Shown in pieces: positions 23,971 to 37,000 of a stretch of DNA of 42,464 nucleotides. The notes beneath the pieces are model-generated. The model was not told the origin of the DNA and did not search any database. It worked only from the letters and a program-made list of their open reading frames with translations. Position 1 is the stretch's first letter, and each line of letters opens with the position of its first letter. The stretch lies in NCBI GenBank assembly GCA_008931825.1, contig QXVZ01011589.1:1-42464 (forward strand), given 5' to 3'. The stretch comes from Phallusia fumigata. Its lineage: Eukaryota; Chordata; Ascidiacea; Phlebobranchia; Ascidiidae. Made by a program: the position numbers and the translations under genes.

Positions 23971-26900
23971 TTACTTAGTTTTAGATAGTGATCCTCCTGC
24001 CATTAACGTTTTCCCAGCTCCGCTAAGGACAATATACGGACTTGACTCTGATCGTAACTTTTCCTTCATCATTGCGACAGTGTTAAGTGGTGTATCAGTT
24101 GAACTCATATGCTTCATCGTTTCTTCCTCTCGGGATTTTTTCATCCTTTTCTCCAGCTTGCTCTTTCCTGACCCTTTACCATGGAAGCGATGGGAAAGAG
24201 TCCTAAACGCTTCCTTTGCACTAAGATTTTTTCCATGGTCATCCACATATTCTATCGCCACTTTTGGTTTGTAATCGGCTTTTTCTGTAAACTCGCTTAC
24301 CATGCCTGGTGGGATGAAAATAAATTAATATTCTGTAAGTTAAATGCAAATTGGTATGTAATTAAATAAAAATTATGTCAAATGACGTTATGGTTGGTAA
24401 TGGTTCACTTGACAGTTAAATAAAAATTGACTTCGGTCATACCTCTGTCAAATCGAGAACGATCTTTTGTGTATTTTTCATTCGCATACTTGTCCAGATA
24501 ATCGACAGCATTTTTATCTTCAATTGCATAATTCTTTGAATACAAGCTGCTGTTTTTGTTGGTTGACACAATTAAATTTCCTTTTTTGCTCTTCTCTTCC
24601 TGTCAAAACGCAAAACAACTTCTAAACACATAAAGTTTAACAAAACCATGGAATATGCACTTACAGACAAATACCCTTTTCTTTCTGCTAGTTTTAGGGC
24701 ACCCAACAGACCATTTGCAGCCAATGGTTCAGCCTCAATTGGGGCATGATCTGAAAAAAAATAACTTTTATGCATATGGTTACATATTGAAAAAATTTTC
24801 ATTTCCTACAAAGGTGACACATGCTTTTCTACTAGCCTAAGAAAGCACAATAGAAATTAATGCAGCACTAGCAGATCAACAAAAACAAAATTGCAGTAAA
24901 CAACAAGATTGGTGAAAACAAGTTTTACTGTTAGTAACAACAGAAAATTTTTACCACTTGGTGTGTGTTGTGACATCAAACCTTCAATCTCATTTGTTTT
25001 TGTCTCCTCGACTTTCTCTTTCTTTCCTGGCTCGACCGAACTCCATGCTGACATCTGCATCGGCTCCTCTTCCTCCTGATCCGACTCAATGTCCATATCT
25101 TCCTCCTGTGTGATGCTTGTGCTCTTAATAGGGTTCCCTGCAAAAAAAGTTGGTTGGGTAGTTCGTTTAAAAATTTGACTCATTCTGATAACACAAAAAC
25201 AGTGGTTGGCAGAATACACTGGGTCATTGCCAGCAGCCCTTCACTAAAAAGCTAAAAAAGGCATATCTGTCCATGGTAACCCATTTAGGTATAAAGTGTC
25301 AGTGGCAAAGAAGACATTGTTCAACGGGCATTACCTGATGAGATCATCTTGTCTTTTAAAGCACAAAGCTTCATATTTCCATTTTGTACTACTTTGTGAG
25401 TATTATTTGATTAAATACATGCTACCAATCATGTAAAATTTATTCAAAAAAAAAATAGTCATCCATTTTGCCCAATAAGTCAGCTCTAATCTACACTGAA
25501 ATTACATGTGGGATATGTAAAACCCTAAATTCACCTAATTGTCTGCAGAATTCATCGGTGGAGTTTAGGAAGAGTGTATTGGAATATTGTTCCTCTGGTT
25601 TCTCCAGTTTGGTTTGTGATAAAGTTTCAAGATGTTGCGCAACTTTCATCGCTCCTCCATCAATTGCTGCTTCTGCTTGTTTCTGTTTTGCTTTTCTCTA
25701 AATCGCAAACAACATCAACAGTCAACTTAACTTTTTTCAGTTGTTTTTTAACCACAATTATGGCTATATGGGCCGTACGTAATATTGACCATTTCAAGTT
25801 TTTAGCTATGAAAGTTACATCCAAACCAACCACACATTTTATGCCAAAAGTGCAGAGACAAACTGCGTGGTAGAAAAAAACAAAGTGAAAGCAGTATTTA
25901 GAAATGTAAAAAGTCCTTCAAACGTGGGACCAACATGGCCTGTATTGGAGAGAATATTTCAGGTACGTTCAAACTATTACAGTATTTAGCAAACAGACAC
26001 ATGGCTGTTGCAACTGCACAAAAACCCAGCAGATAAATGGTGAAATCTTGAATGCGACGAGTAAACCACTCTTGTAAACAAAAAAACATTCCAGTGGGTG
26101 GCACAATTTTAAATTTGAGCACATGTCGCATACCCTGGTCTTAGTCTACGGATGTACAAAAGAAAACAAAAACTACCCACTGTTTTCTCAAGTGCTCGTT
26201 GTAGTTCATTAACAACATCTTCATCATCTTCTATGACTTGATTTTCTTCGATCTCCATCGCTTGGTCGTAATCTGTCTTTGTCATTTCAACTCCTTCATC
26301 CCAACCTGGAATCTTGCCTGCATCGGGTTTGGATCTAAAAATAACATTTTTATCTTTGAAGTTTAACGCATATATTTAATTTTAATATAGAATTGGCCAT
26401 AGATTGTTGGCACCATAGGTTTGATCAATAAACAGAAACAAAGCGAGTTTACTTTGAAGTGTTTAAAATCAAACTAATAGCACTTTATTTTAAACAAAAA
26501 AAGGTAAACAATGAAAACAAGCTGATAAAAACTTGCACTCCTTTCCTAATCTGGTGTGGCAATGTCTGTTACATCCTAATTAACAAACAAGCAAATAGTT
26601 TACCTTGAGCCATGATCTTTTCCTGTTGTTTCACCAGGTAAGGGCAAAAGATCGTCTGCTTTTAAAGCTTCACGCTTTCTAACTTTCTTTACCTAAAAAC
26701 AATTCCGTTAAAATAACACTCCAAGATGGATAAAAAAGCAGCAATAACTGGTCGTGGTTAAACGATTTGAGTGTTTTTTAATCATTTTATTTGACAACAT
26801 GTAAAATATATACTTTTTTTCATGTTTTTTACACCAACCTTTCTCTTTCTTTTCTTAAACTTCATTTCTTCTTCGGTCAAATATTCTGTCGCAAGTTTTA

Positions 26901-29900
26901 ATGCTGGCAGTTCCAGTGTCTCTCCTTTCGCTCTTATTTCCTGATGAAAGAGGCAATTAAATTCTTTACCAACAGACACAATCCACTATAAATTTGTGGG
27001 TATGACAATGTTTGAAAAAACCTATGCTATAAATGGTTGAGTTGAGTTTATTTCACTCAGTAAAAGAAATCATAGCAACACAATTGCACTAAAACAATCA
27101 CCAAGCCGTAAATGGATGTTTTTTAGTTCTGATCAGAGGTTTGAAATTTCCATTTTACATGTAATGTAGATAAGAACACACAAGAATATTAAGGCAATTA
27201 TGAGTCTAACTATACTAGCCCAGAGAGTGAATGTAAGTGAAATGCTTCATCAATCAAACATTTTGGCAAGAATCTCATGCCATTATGGTACATGCAGTTA
27301 GTTATACACATACAGCACTGAACACAACCAGTTTACAATGGGGTTTCATTTTTACCTGCTTCATCTCCATCTTCTGCTGCTCCCAAGATGTGTCAACCAA
27401 TCCTCTATTACCAATCGTGAAACGATTTCTCCTTTCACCCTCGATTTCCTCATCATATTTACCAAGAGTTGTTTTTGCTTTGAAGAATCCAAGTTCATCC
27501 ACTTCTTCCTCTTCATATGCTCTGTGGTTTAAAAATTGTAGTAAATGTCAGCTATGTTTACTTCTTCTTGTGGTGGGTAGATAAAGCAAGACAAGTCATA
27601 GAAATTTTACTTTTTTACAATGTTTAAAAAAAGGCTTGCTTGAACAAAATGTTTCCAACTCTCATACCTATGTTTTTATATTGTGGCCTTGCAATATAGT
27701 TCTACCCTCTAACTAAGTATGTAAACACACATGTGGGTCACTAGAGTTATTTAGCAAATTAAAATTGTAAAAATTTATTGGTCTGTACAAAAAAGGTTGG
27801 TCCATTATAACGCAACACAGTGTCATCGTTAGTTCTGTACAGATGTATGCTCGCACAAACAACAATTAAAAAGGTAAAAATTGGGTAGATCAACTAAAGT
27901 CACAAAATACACTAAATACATTGCATTGCACCAGCTATCAAAATAGGAAACTTTTAGGTAACTTACTTAGTTAAATATTAACGTTTTAAAAATTTCACGT
28001 TTTGGGGGCCTGTGGGTAAACTGGAGTTAAAAGTTGTGCATAACTTCAAATATCCATCTATCATATGTGAAAATTTGAATAAATTTGGACGACTCTTTCT
28101 TGACCAAAACGTGGGAACAAACTCGCATTAGACAGAAAAAAGAAATAAAGAAAAAAAGAGTAAAAACAATATGTGTCCCCTTCGTGTAAGGGGACCTATA
28201 ATAAACATTTTGTTTACTTGTATCCGGTCCCTCTCCGCTTGATATCCATATTCTTTTTAGCTTTCTCAACATCATCAATGTTGACGCTGTGCAGCACATC
28301 TTCATCATCACTCGCCAATATTTCCTTGTCTTTAATCACGAGAATTGCACTTTTCCCATCAACAAAACTCTCCAGTGAATGTTCAACATTGATCCCCTGA
28401 AAGTTGCAAAAATGTTTTAGGGTGAAAACAACCATCTTCATATTACTAGAAGCCCCTTGAAAGATGACAAGCAAGTAACTGTTAGGGTGTTGCAGAATAG
28501 GATTAATTATTATGCTTTTTTTAAGCTGAAAAAGGTGAAATCTAGTCCATTATTACATTTTTTGCAAGTATTGCTAGCATGGTGGGAAAAAGTGGGGAAA
28601 TGGGGAAGCTCCTTCCCGGGAAATTTTTTGTTTTTGTAACAGGAACTTAGGGGATTTGCGAAAAATTGGCAGAAATNAACAACAATTTAAAAGGGAAAAA
28701 TTGGGTAAATCAACTGAAGTCATAAAATACACTAAATACATTGCATCGCACCAGCTATCAAAATAGGAAACTTTTAGGTAACTTACTTTGATAAATATGC
28801 CGTTTTAAAAATTTCACATTTTGGGGGGCCTGTGGGTAAACTGGAGTAAAAAGTTGCATAACTTCAAATACCCATCTATCATATGTGAAAATTTGAATAA
28901 ATTTGGCTGACTCTTTCTTGACTAAAACATGGGAACAAACTCGCTTAAGACAGAACAAAAGAATAAAGAAAAAAAGAGTAAAACAATATGTGTCCCCTTC
29001 GTGTAAGGGGACCCATAATAAACATTTTGTTTACTTGTATCCGGTCCCTCTCCGCTTGATATCCATATTCTTTTTAGCTTTCTCAACATCATCAATGTTG
29101 ACGCTGTGCAGCACATCTTCATCATCACTCGCCAATATTTCCTTGTCTTTAATCACGAGAATTGCACTTTTCCCATCAACAAAACTCTCCAGTGAATGTT
29201 CAACATTGATCCCCTGAAAGTTGCAAAAATGTTTTAGGGTGAAAACAACCATCTTCATATTACTAGAAGCCCCTTGAAAGATGACAAGCAAGTAACTGTT
29301 AGGGTGTTGCAGAATAGGATTAATTATTATGCTTTTTTTAAAGCTGAAAAAGGTGAAATCTAGTCCATTATAACATTTTTTGCAAGTATTGCTAGCATGG
29401 TGGGAAAAAGTGGGGAAATGGGGAAGCTCCTTCCCGGGAAATTTTTTGTTTTTGTAACAGGAACTTAGAGGATTTGCGAAAAATTGGCAAAAATTTTTTG
29501 TTGGCTTCCTGGGAAATTTGCATTTTTTCTAGCCCTGATTGCTAGCTCAATACTAGCTATCAGAGGTAAACACATCCCAATGCTACCTTCAGGTCTTTTT
29601 CCGAATAGCTTGGTTCCTTTTTAATTGATTTTCCAAGTTCCTTTTTAACCAAATTGCCCACACCAAAATCGTCTTCTATTGATGCAAGTTTTTTCTCCTT
29701 TTCAAGCTTAGTTTCTTGATTTCGACTTTTCATCACCCATAATGCAGCACTTTCCTCTTCATCCTCTTCACCAAGAGTTTTTATCTGAAATCAAAAAGCT
29801 TATTGTTGTAAAATACATTTCTAATAGGTGTGCAAGGTTGGTTTACTTTTTTGAGTATTGTTTTTTGTTAAATGGATAAAAATTAGTTACTCTAAATAGT

Positions 29901-31045
29901 GTTTTTTTTAATTTTTTTCATAATGACTGTGACTCATTTCGCTTTCAATTTGTTTTATAGATGAAAAGAATACAAAATTTTTTAAGACACAAACAAAAGG
30001 AATTCAAATATGTTTTGTTTTAAAAAAAATTAGAGGTTTTGTTTGAATTAAAGCACTGTAACACAGTTTAAAAAAGAAACCACCCAGTAAAAAACCTATG
30101 TTCAGATTGATAAATATCAGCAAAGTGAGGTAAGATTTGTACCTTTGACAGTTTCTGGTTCATTTTCCTTTTATCCCGACTTGCTTTTATTTTTTCTCGC
30201 ATCTCTTTTTCCTTCTTTTGTTTCCAAAGATCTGCAGCAGGAGCGTGAACAAAATCTTCCTCACTCTTTCCTGCACCTTCCCCATTTGCTCCAGAACTTT
30301 TTACTTCGAGTGGTTTCAATCCAAGTTTGGCCCTGATTCTGTTTGTCTCATCAATGCTCAGACTCTGATTCTCTGTTTGATTTGAGGTTGAGTCGGAAAC
30401 ATTTGCGACAACATTTTGCTCTTCTGCTGGTGCAACGTAAACTTCCTCCTCCTCAACTACTTCTTCGATTTCCTCTTGATTTCTTGCAGATGAATCTGGT
30501 ACTTTTGGACTGTCTTCATAATCTCTTCGTCTCTTTTCTTTCTTGTGCTTGTCCTGGCCCCTATGTCGCTTGCTGTCAAAAAAATTGTCAGATAACCTTA
30601 GAAAAATGCAGACAATAACTAAAAGCAAAAGTGATTGTAAAATGAAAAATACTAGCATTGCACAAATGTTACACAGCATCGGTTTGGTAAACATGACCTT
30701 AAATTTTCATGGGCAGGTTTTATGAGTCTTCAATCTTACTAAATGTTATGATTTGTGAAACTTTATTAATTAAAACTTTATGATAAAGATGGAGTTGCGG
30801 CCAATAAGAACTTGCAACAGTCATATAATATTGTAAATGTTTAAATTTTGCACAGCACTTTATTGCTATCCCACTAAAATGATTTGCCACCTTGATTTGT
30901 ATTGATCAACGTCTTCATCAGATTCGTACTTTCGTTTGTCGCTAGGACTCTGACTATGTCGTTCTTCTGAATCTGATCGCTTGTGCTTTCTGCGATGTTT
31001 ATGTCGATGTTCCTTTTTATGCTTGTGATCTTTTTTCGAGCCCAT
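23971..31045 (-). CDS. SART1: SART1 / SNU66, U4/U6.U5 tri-snRNP-associated protein 1
   Basis: Thirteen exons in transcript order: 31045-30891, 30572-30143, 29784-29587, 29213-29035 (repeated at 28396-28218), 27521-27356, 26940-26839, 26692-26604, 26334-26181, 25697-25535, 25137-24955, 24750-24665, 24599-24443, 24305-23971. Counting the repeated exon once gives 798 residues; human SART1 has 800. It recruits the tri-snRNP to the pre-spliceosome in the nucleus. The N-terminus is a Lys/His/Arg-rich tract (MGSKKDHKHKKEHRHKHRRK). Next come the signatures SIDETNRIRAKLGLKPLEV, GKYDEEIEGERR, EYLTEEEM, DDLLPLPG, STDEFCRQLG and AWSSVEPG. The C-terminus has KEAFRTLSHRFHGKGSGKSK, MSSTDTPLNTVA and SPYIVLSGAGKTLM. 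Phases agree across all introns. Two introns carry dispersed repeats. The second exon-4 copy is an allelic assembly duplicate and should not be counted. Confidence 0.95.
27034..27107 (-). repeat. Dispersed repeat with AATAAA-like and CTCAA-repeat end (copy 2)
   Basis: In a SART1 intron. Shares GTTGAGTTGAGTTTATTTC at its left end and CAATCACCAAGCC at its right end with the copy at 195-269, with substitutions and small gaps between. Same orientation as copy 1. Confidence 0.6.
27982..28200. repeat. Dispersed repeat ending in a hairpin (locus 1, allele copy 1)
   Basis: Begins near CGTTTTAAAAATTTCAC and continues through GTAAACTGGAGTTAAAAGTTG. It ends in a perfect 8-bp hairpin at 28175-28195, GTCCCCTT, loop CGTGT, then AAGGGGAC. 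The other allele copy is at 28801-29017 (hairpin 28992-29012). A diverged copy lies at 39137-39350 in an MFSD6 intron. Type is unknown. Confidence 0.55.
28578..28676 (+). mobile_element. hAT-like MITE, allele copy cut by the assembly join
   Basis: The left part of the same element described at 29396-29537, preceded by the same target sequence ATTGCTAG. It stops at the N at 28677, so it is the second allele of one insertion rather than a separate one. Confidence 0.75.
29396..29537 (+). mobile_element. hAT-like non-autonomous DNA transposon (MITE), 142 bp, in a SART1 intron
   Basis: Left end CATGGTGGGAAAAAGTGGGG; right end, read in reverse complement, CAGGGCTAGAAAAAATGC. The ends form imperfect inverted repeats. 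Flanked by the 8-bp direct repeat ATTGCTAG at 29388-29395 and 29538-29545. Eight-base duplications and CAnGG-type ends are typical of the hAT superfamily. No coding sequence is present. A second, longer copy sits at 35048-35240. Confidence 0.85.
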
Positions 31046-34013
31046 TTTATAAATGTTGAGATTGAAACAAGAAAATTCAATCAAATTCTGCTATCCAGTA
31101 AAACTACTCTGTAGTGAAATAGACCACGTATTCAAGTGAGTTCACCCGATGTAACAAAGCTATTTGTATTTTGAAACGAAATACATAAACGAATTAACCA
31201 CCGTTTAATTTGTCTGCAATATGTTAGCCAAAACATAAGAATAATAACAGACCTATCTTCTGCGTTGTCGTGTAAATAAGATACAAAAATGTAGTTGTGT
31301 CAAATTAACGAAGTTTCACTTTTTAAACTTTTTTAAAATGACATAAACAGACCTACGGGTAATTCGATTGTGGTGTATCGATTCTACGTCCATATTTCTT
31401 CACACAAATTCACTTCAAATTACCAAGTGAAATTCCTTACTAAAGTTGTCCGTTATTACAATGTGTACTCATCCACTTAAAAAATAAAAACGGACGCACG
31501 AAAAACGTTTTGTCATGGAAATCATATTATCTTTATGTTGTCTATTTCTTGCAACCAGCAAAAACAAATGCCCTGCAAACGTAGGTAGAGATATTTTTGC
31601 AGGCTTTCCAATGTCCTTAAAAACTTTGTTTTCTTTTTAATGTTTATTATCAACTTTGGAGTCATTTGTGAACGTAGTTCGCCCAAATCCGTTTAAGTTT
31701 ATCCCAAAACTAATAAAATTTCGAAACCACAATACCATTATGCTCCAGTTTACGGGGAAACCAATCAATTTTAAATCAACATTTACCTGCAGTTTTAGGT
31801 AAGAATTTTTTAACTAACAAAACGCTCTCAAACAAAAAATCAAATTTTAGACGCCGTTTTTATTCCTCATCTGTTTTGTTTTACATGCGCCAATAAAAAA
31901 CATATAAATATAAACGAGAGAACTGATGAAGTGTTCGGCAATCTTGATCACGTGGTTCTGTTTCATCCGTGATTGGCCAAAATATGGTCACATGTTAACA
32001 ACGCACTAAGGTTACGTCGGTGACATATGACAGGAAATCCTTTTCTACAATAAACCGCGCAAAATTGGGACGAAACTTTTCTGTTTACAAACACCAGAAA
32101 TAAACCTTTATCGACGCAACAACCGATAATGATACAACAAGGATGATAATTTTAGCACTTTCGGAACGACAGCGATATGACGTAACAATGAACTCTAACG
32201 CATCTGTGGCAGAGAAAAAGTTGTCAAAATGCAAAAAGATGTAACAAACCTTGATAAACTCTCTTTGAAGAAATCACAGTTTAAAAAATTACGTGGTGAA
32301 GAAAATGTGCTGCTTGTTATCAATAAAAGCCTGTAGAATGTAAATTGCTTTGATAAGGTTTGACTGAAGTTTTCGGGTGGAAATGTTTTTAGAGAAGACA
32401 AAGTGAGTGCGACAAAACGACAGACAACACAATGAACAACAGGTGAATGTTTACAGCAAATATGGTTAAAAGTGTCCAATAGCTAATTTTTATGGACTGC
32501 ATTAGAATTATTGCATCTTAATATAGTTGGTTGAGTACCTTTAGTGGTAAAAACATGTCAAAACGTGCAAATACATATGTGATATCGGGTCCTTTGTTAA
32601 AAATATATTTGTGCAAACAGCAATATACAACTAACCCTAAGCCGCACAATCAAGAATTAAATTAAAAATAACTAGCATCAGCATTAATGATTACTTTGCC
32701 ATTGCATCCGTTTGTAAGACAGAAAATGTGCTTTTGGTTAGATTTGTGGACCAAATATTTTAAAAGGGTTCGGTTGGATTTGTGCAAAAATGTCTTCGAC
32801 AACAAACACGGAAAACAACAAAAATAAAAACAGCAGAAAGGCAGCAAACAGAAAACATATATGGTTGGGTTTTCACTGCATTTGGAACACGTTATTGCCT
32901 TGTGCATAAATACAATTACTTTTGAAAACTATGATACTCCAAACTACTATAGTGCAAATACACGAATATTTCAAATGTACAGGAAGCAATCAACAAATCT
33001 ATAGATGCATAATTATTCAAAAATTGCACAATTATTTTTGATGACAACTACTTGTACCTAGTTGTACCTAAAGTATTAAAAAGTAACATGGTGCTAGTAA
33101 CTTAACTGGCTAGAAATTATGTTTGCAAAAGTTTCCCTAGATTTAAATAATAGCAAGGTCATTAAGCCTTAATCGACGATACAGAGCTTATTTCTGGTAA
33201 TTTGTTATAAAATGAGATAACTAAGGCACATAGGAAGAAAACTAGAAACACAAGAAGACAATACATTAGAATGTCTTGTAATACCAACATTCGGGTCAAA
33301 TAGTACTAACTTTTTAGTCAAGGAATACCAACAGCCCCGTGTTCAGTGTTCAGTAATACTAAGGTACCAATGCATTTGTCAAAAATACCATCTATTTGGT
33401 GGTGCACAGCTCAACATGTGGCCCTTTATGTAAAAATCAATAATAAATACTTTGGCTTCATTTTTATCAACACTGCAGAGAGACTACTGCAATACATATT
33501 GGAAATACTTTGTTGTATGAGGCTTCTCTTAAAAATTCGTTTTGCAAACCAATTTTCTTTTGGCAAACAGATTGTCTACAACTGCATTATATGCAGATGT
33601 TTTGACACAACAGGCATTGTCAAAAAAATTACACACAGTTATTTTTACAACCATTGAAGAATTCGGTATCACTCTCTGTGAAAACAATAAAATTATGTAA
33701 AAATAAATTTCCCTCAGTAAACTTTGACACAAAAACTACATCACATGGAAAATATATTAGACATATTGTTGAAAATTTTACACAAATGGAATGTTACATA
33801 CTGCAATTAATAGTGTATTTAATTAACCTTGTCAGAGAATAATTTTAGAATTTTTTTCAGTTTTCAAGCAACCAGTGTAGATTCGCAGTGGTCAACATTC
33901 CTTTTATACCAGACAACAGCTGTTACAAACATTGAAGATGCAAAAAATGAAATTTTCACAGCACATGGAAATAATAAACCTTTTAGCACTCACATACTCT
34001 ATCAAGTGGCATC
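31046..34013. other. Region between SART1 and the MFSD6-like gene
   Basis: About 3 kb without a recognised gene. The left edge must contain the SART1 5' UTR and promoter; acceptor-like AG sites precede the SART1 ATG by a few dozen bases. An E-box CACGTG lies near 31953. The right edge should hold the MFSD6-like 3' UTR. Short ORFs at 32.2-33.8 kb are AT-rich and unrecognisable. Confidence 0.5.
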
Positions 34014-37000
34014 CTACAGCATCCGTGAATCTTCTTTCTTCATGGCGACAGCAAGCCAATCGCGCTCCTCCATTTCATCTTCTGATGATGTGGGACTGTA
34101 TTCATGCTTGAAACTTTTGTAACGCTTCGATTTTTGTTTTTTTATTCTTAGCCCGCTGTTGCCTTTCTGTCTAGTGCTGTTCCGGTGTACGCCATTAGTT
34201 TTTGTCCGTGTGTACCCTACAAACGATGCTCAATTCAACACTTGATATTACAAAAAGTTGCTCAATTTAGTACTCGAAGGTTGATGGTTTTATTCCTGGA
34301 TCGACCTTGTACAATCTTTCAGCGTGAAACCTAACCTAAGTGGTTTCTACTAGTCTCTGTACCAATCAGTTTAAAGATGCCATTTTCAAATGCTACGTTT
34401 AAATACACCCATGAAAATGCAACACAAAAATCATCCTATTGGGAGGGCTTATGATGGGCTTGAAAGCACCACTATGCTTTGAAAGTGGGAAATATTAAAA
34501 CTACTGCATACAAGTACAGTTTTCACATAAAATGTTAGCAAAATAAATATTTCTGGTTGCTTAATGCTATACATAAGCATAAATTGCTACGTTTTTAAAC
34601 TCACATGATGAATTTTTGCCAATCGACGCATCAAATATTTCTTCCTCGTCATCATCACTATCGGCAACAAGCTTTGAATATTTATTGTGCAGACGACGAG
34701 GGAGACAGCAGCATTGGTAAAACAGGTAGAGACAGGCCCAAATAACTATTATGAGAGCTAATCCACGTAGCACAGGAATGAGAGAACCACCAGCCAAGTC
34801 GTACCAGATTCCTGACAGAATGCTACCAATGGCGAATGCCACTCCCTGCAAAGATGTGAGTTTTTTTTACTAACTTTAAGGACATAACTACTGAAAGGTG
34901 GAAATGGGGAACAACACTCCTTGTCCTATTTTGGTAAATCACCAAAAGGATTTCAGCTCCTATTTTCAGAAGATGAACTATTTCAAATGTCTGAATAAAC
35001 TTTGTAAGGAACCAAGTGCAAAATAGTTATTTCCACATACCAATACCCATGGTGGGAAAAAGTGGGGAAATGGGGAAGCTCCATCCCTGGAAATTAGTCG
35101 TACTCACAGGGAAATTTTTTGTTTTTGTAACATCCATTAGTTTAATATTCCTGTTACATATAGGAACTTATGGGATTTGCTGCAAATTGGCGGGAAATTT
35201 TTGTTGGCTTCCCGGGAAATTTGCATTTTTTCTAGCCCTGCCAATACCAAACCAAAGGTGACAAAACCATGTCCTTGGTGGGTATATCAAAAAACTTAAA
35301 TGTTTGACAGTGGTGGTTTTACCAAATTCAAGTTTAGGTCAAAGGTTAAAACTTTCATATTAAGTGAGGTAATATGGTGCTTCACTAGTTTAAAAACCCT
35401 AAAACAAACTTCACAATATGGAAGTATCAATCGACTATTAGGTCAACTCCATTCACAAAACCCGAGCAAACAAAATGTTTAAATCATTTACTACCACATC
35501 CTGCCACACTGCTTGTTACCTGGTATGTGCAAACATATGCAGTGTACAACGCCCTCTGTTGCGATGCCCGTGCAAATACATGGATCTCATTTACCCGGCG
35601 AATTGAACCGGAATCCTCGTTCCACGATGCCGACATCGTCATGTTTGTTTGGTAACTGACAAGCGTCCAGAGCAGGGAATGACCTTGAAAATAAAAAAAT
35701 ATTTAAAACCCTAATAACATTTACTGATCTTAACACAGAGAATGATCAACAAGGTAAAGTTCAAAACTTCAAGACAATGATAGAGATGGAAAGAGTTTGT
35801 TTGTTTAGTTCAGACAATGTTTACACTGGAGAGTTTCTTATTTAACATGTAGATCTGGCATTTTGTATGCAAACTTGTGTCAGCATTCCTTGCACAAAAC
35901 TAAGTTGCTTTGTATACTGAAGTAGTGCCAATTTTTGTATTAAACCATTAACATATTTTTTTATTTCACACAAAAGCCATTTGATCATGTAAAGTATAGA
36001 AAGTATAGCTAAAAAACCTACAACAACTGTAGTTCAATGCTTCCTGACATTACAGCACTTCATGTTTTGACCTATGCTTGAAGTGACATTTCATGCTCAG
36101 AACCAAACCAACATTGCACAAAAGGTGACAAGTAAAAAACACCCAGCAGTTGGCTAATAAACTTAAGATTATTAAATGGAATAAAATAATTGCAGTGCCA
36201 ACATAGTATTTCACCAAAACTGGACCAGCCAGTCCCTGAGATTTTCGATGCTCAGTGCCTAGCCAAAATAGATATATACTTGGTTCTCACTTCTCAGCTA
36301 AACAGAACACTTAAGTTTTGGCCCATTTTCAACAAAATAGCTGAAGTAACCACACTTTGGCACATACTTAACCAAGCATGTTCAATAAAGGTATGATGAA
36401 ATTGGAACTTTATGATGTTTTTTGCAAACTACAGTGTTGGGGTTATTCACTGTTATTCGCATGTGTCCAACTGCCAAGCAATAGTGGCCCTTTTCAAGGG
36501 GTCTTACTTACCCAGCACATTAAGTAGTTGAAGAGGAATAATCATCCATGGAGTGAACAAGATTGAAAACAGAAACAGTTGGGCAGCAACAAAAAATAAG
36601 GTCACCGGGCCAACGATGAATGGTTTGATTGCTGTCAAAAGTCGCCGACCAAACACTGCTGCCAGCATAGACGACAATGCACCAGCTAAAAAAAGGACCT
36701 TAACTTGTTACAAAATTTTATTCAATGGCTTACCACTGTAGCAGACATAGATAACAATACAGCAAATGAAAACAATCATCGACCTTTCAAATAAATTTGA
36801 CTTTCATTACAATTTGTAAAATGTAAATTTTTTTAAATCAGTGTGTTCACTACTGCATTGTTGGTTATTTATTTGATCACAATTTCCAGACAAATCTATA
36901 CTTACTCGTGCACTTAAACACCACTACCAAAGCGTGTCAAAAACAGAAATGTAACAATCTTTGAAATTAAACAAAAATCGTTGGCACAAAAGTCAAAATC

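Larger units (their letters stand above)
27858..29494. repeat. Two allelic copies of one SART1 segment around the N at 28677
   Basis: 27858-28676 and 28678 to about 29494 align along their length, with scattered substitutions and short indels in the introns. The 179-bp SART1 exon in each (28218-28396, 29035-29213) encodes the same residues. Divergence concentrated in introns, with a single N between, fits two haplotypes joined in series. The left copy stops inside the hAT-like element. Confidence 0.85.

Noticed and set aside
28218-28396. A second SART1 exon 4 as a true tandem exon duplication or mutually exclusive exon
   Set aside because: It encodes the same residues, its flanks are also duplicated, and a single N separates the copies; allelic assembly duplication explains all of this.
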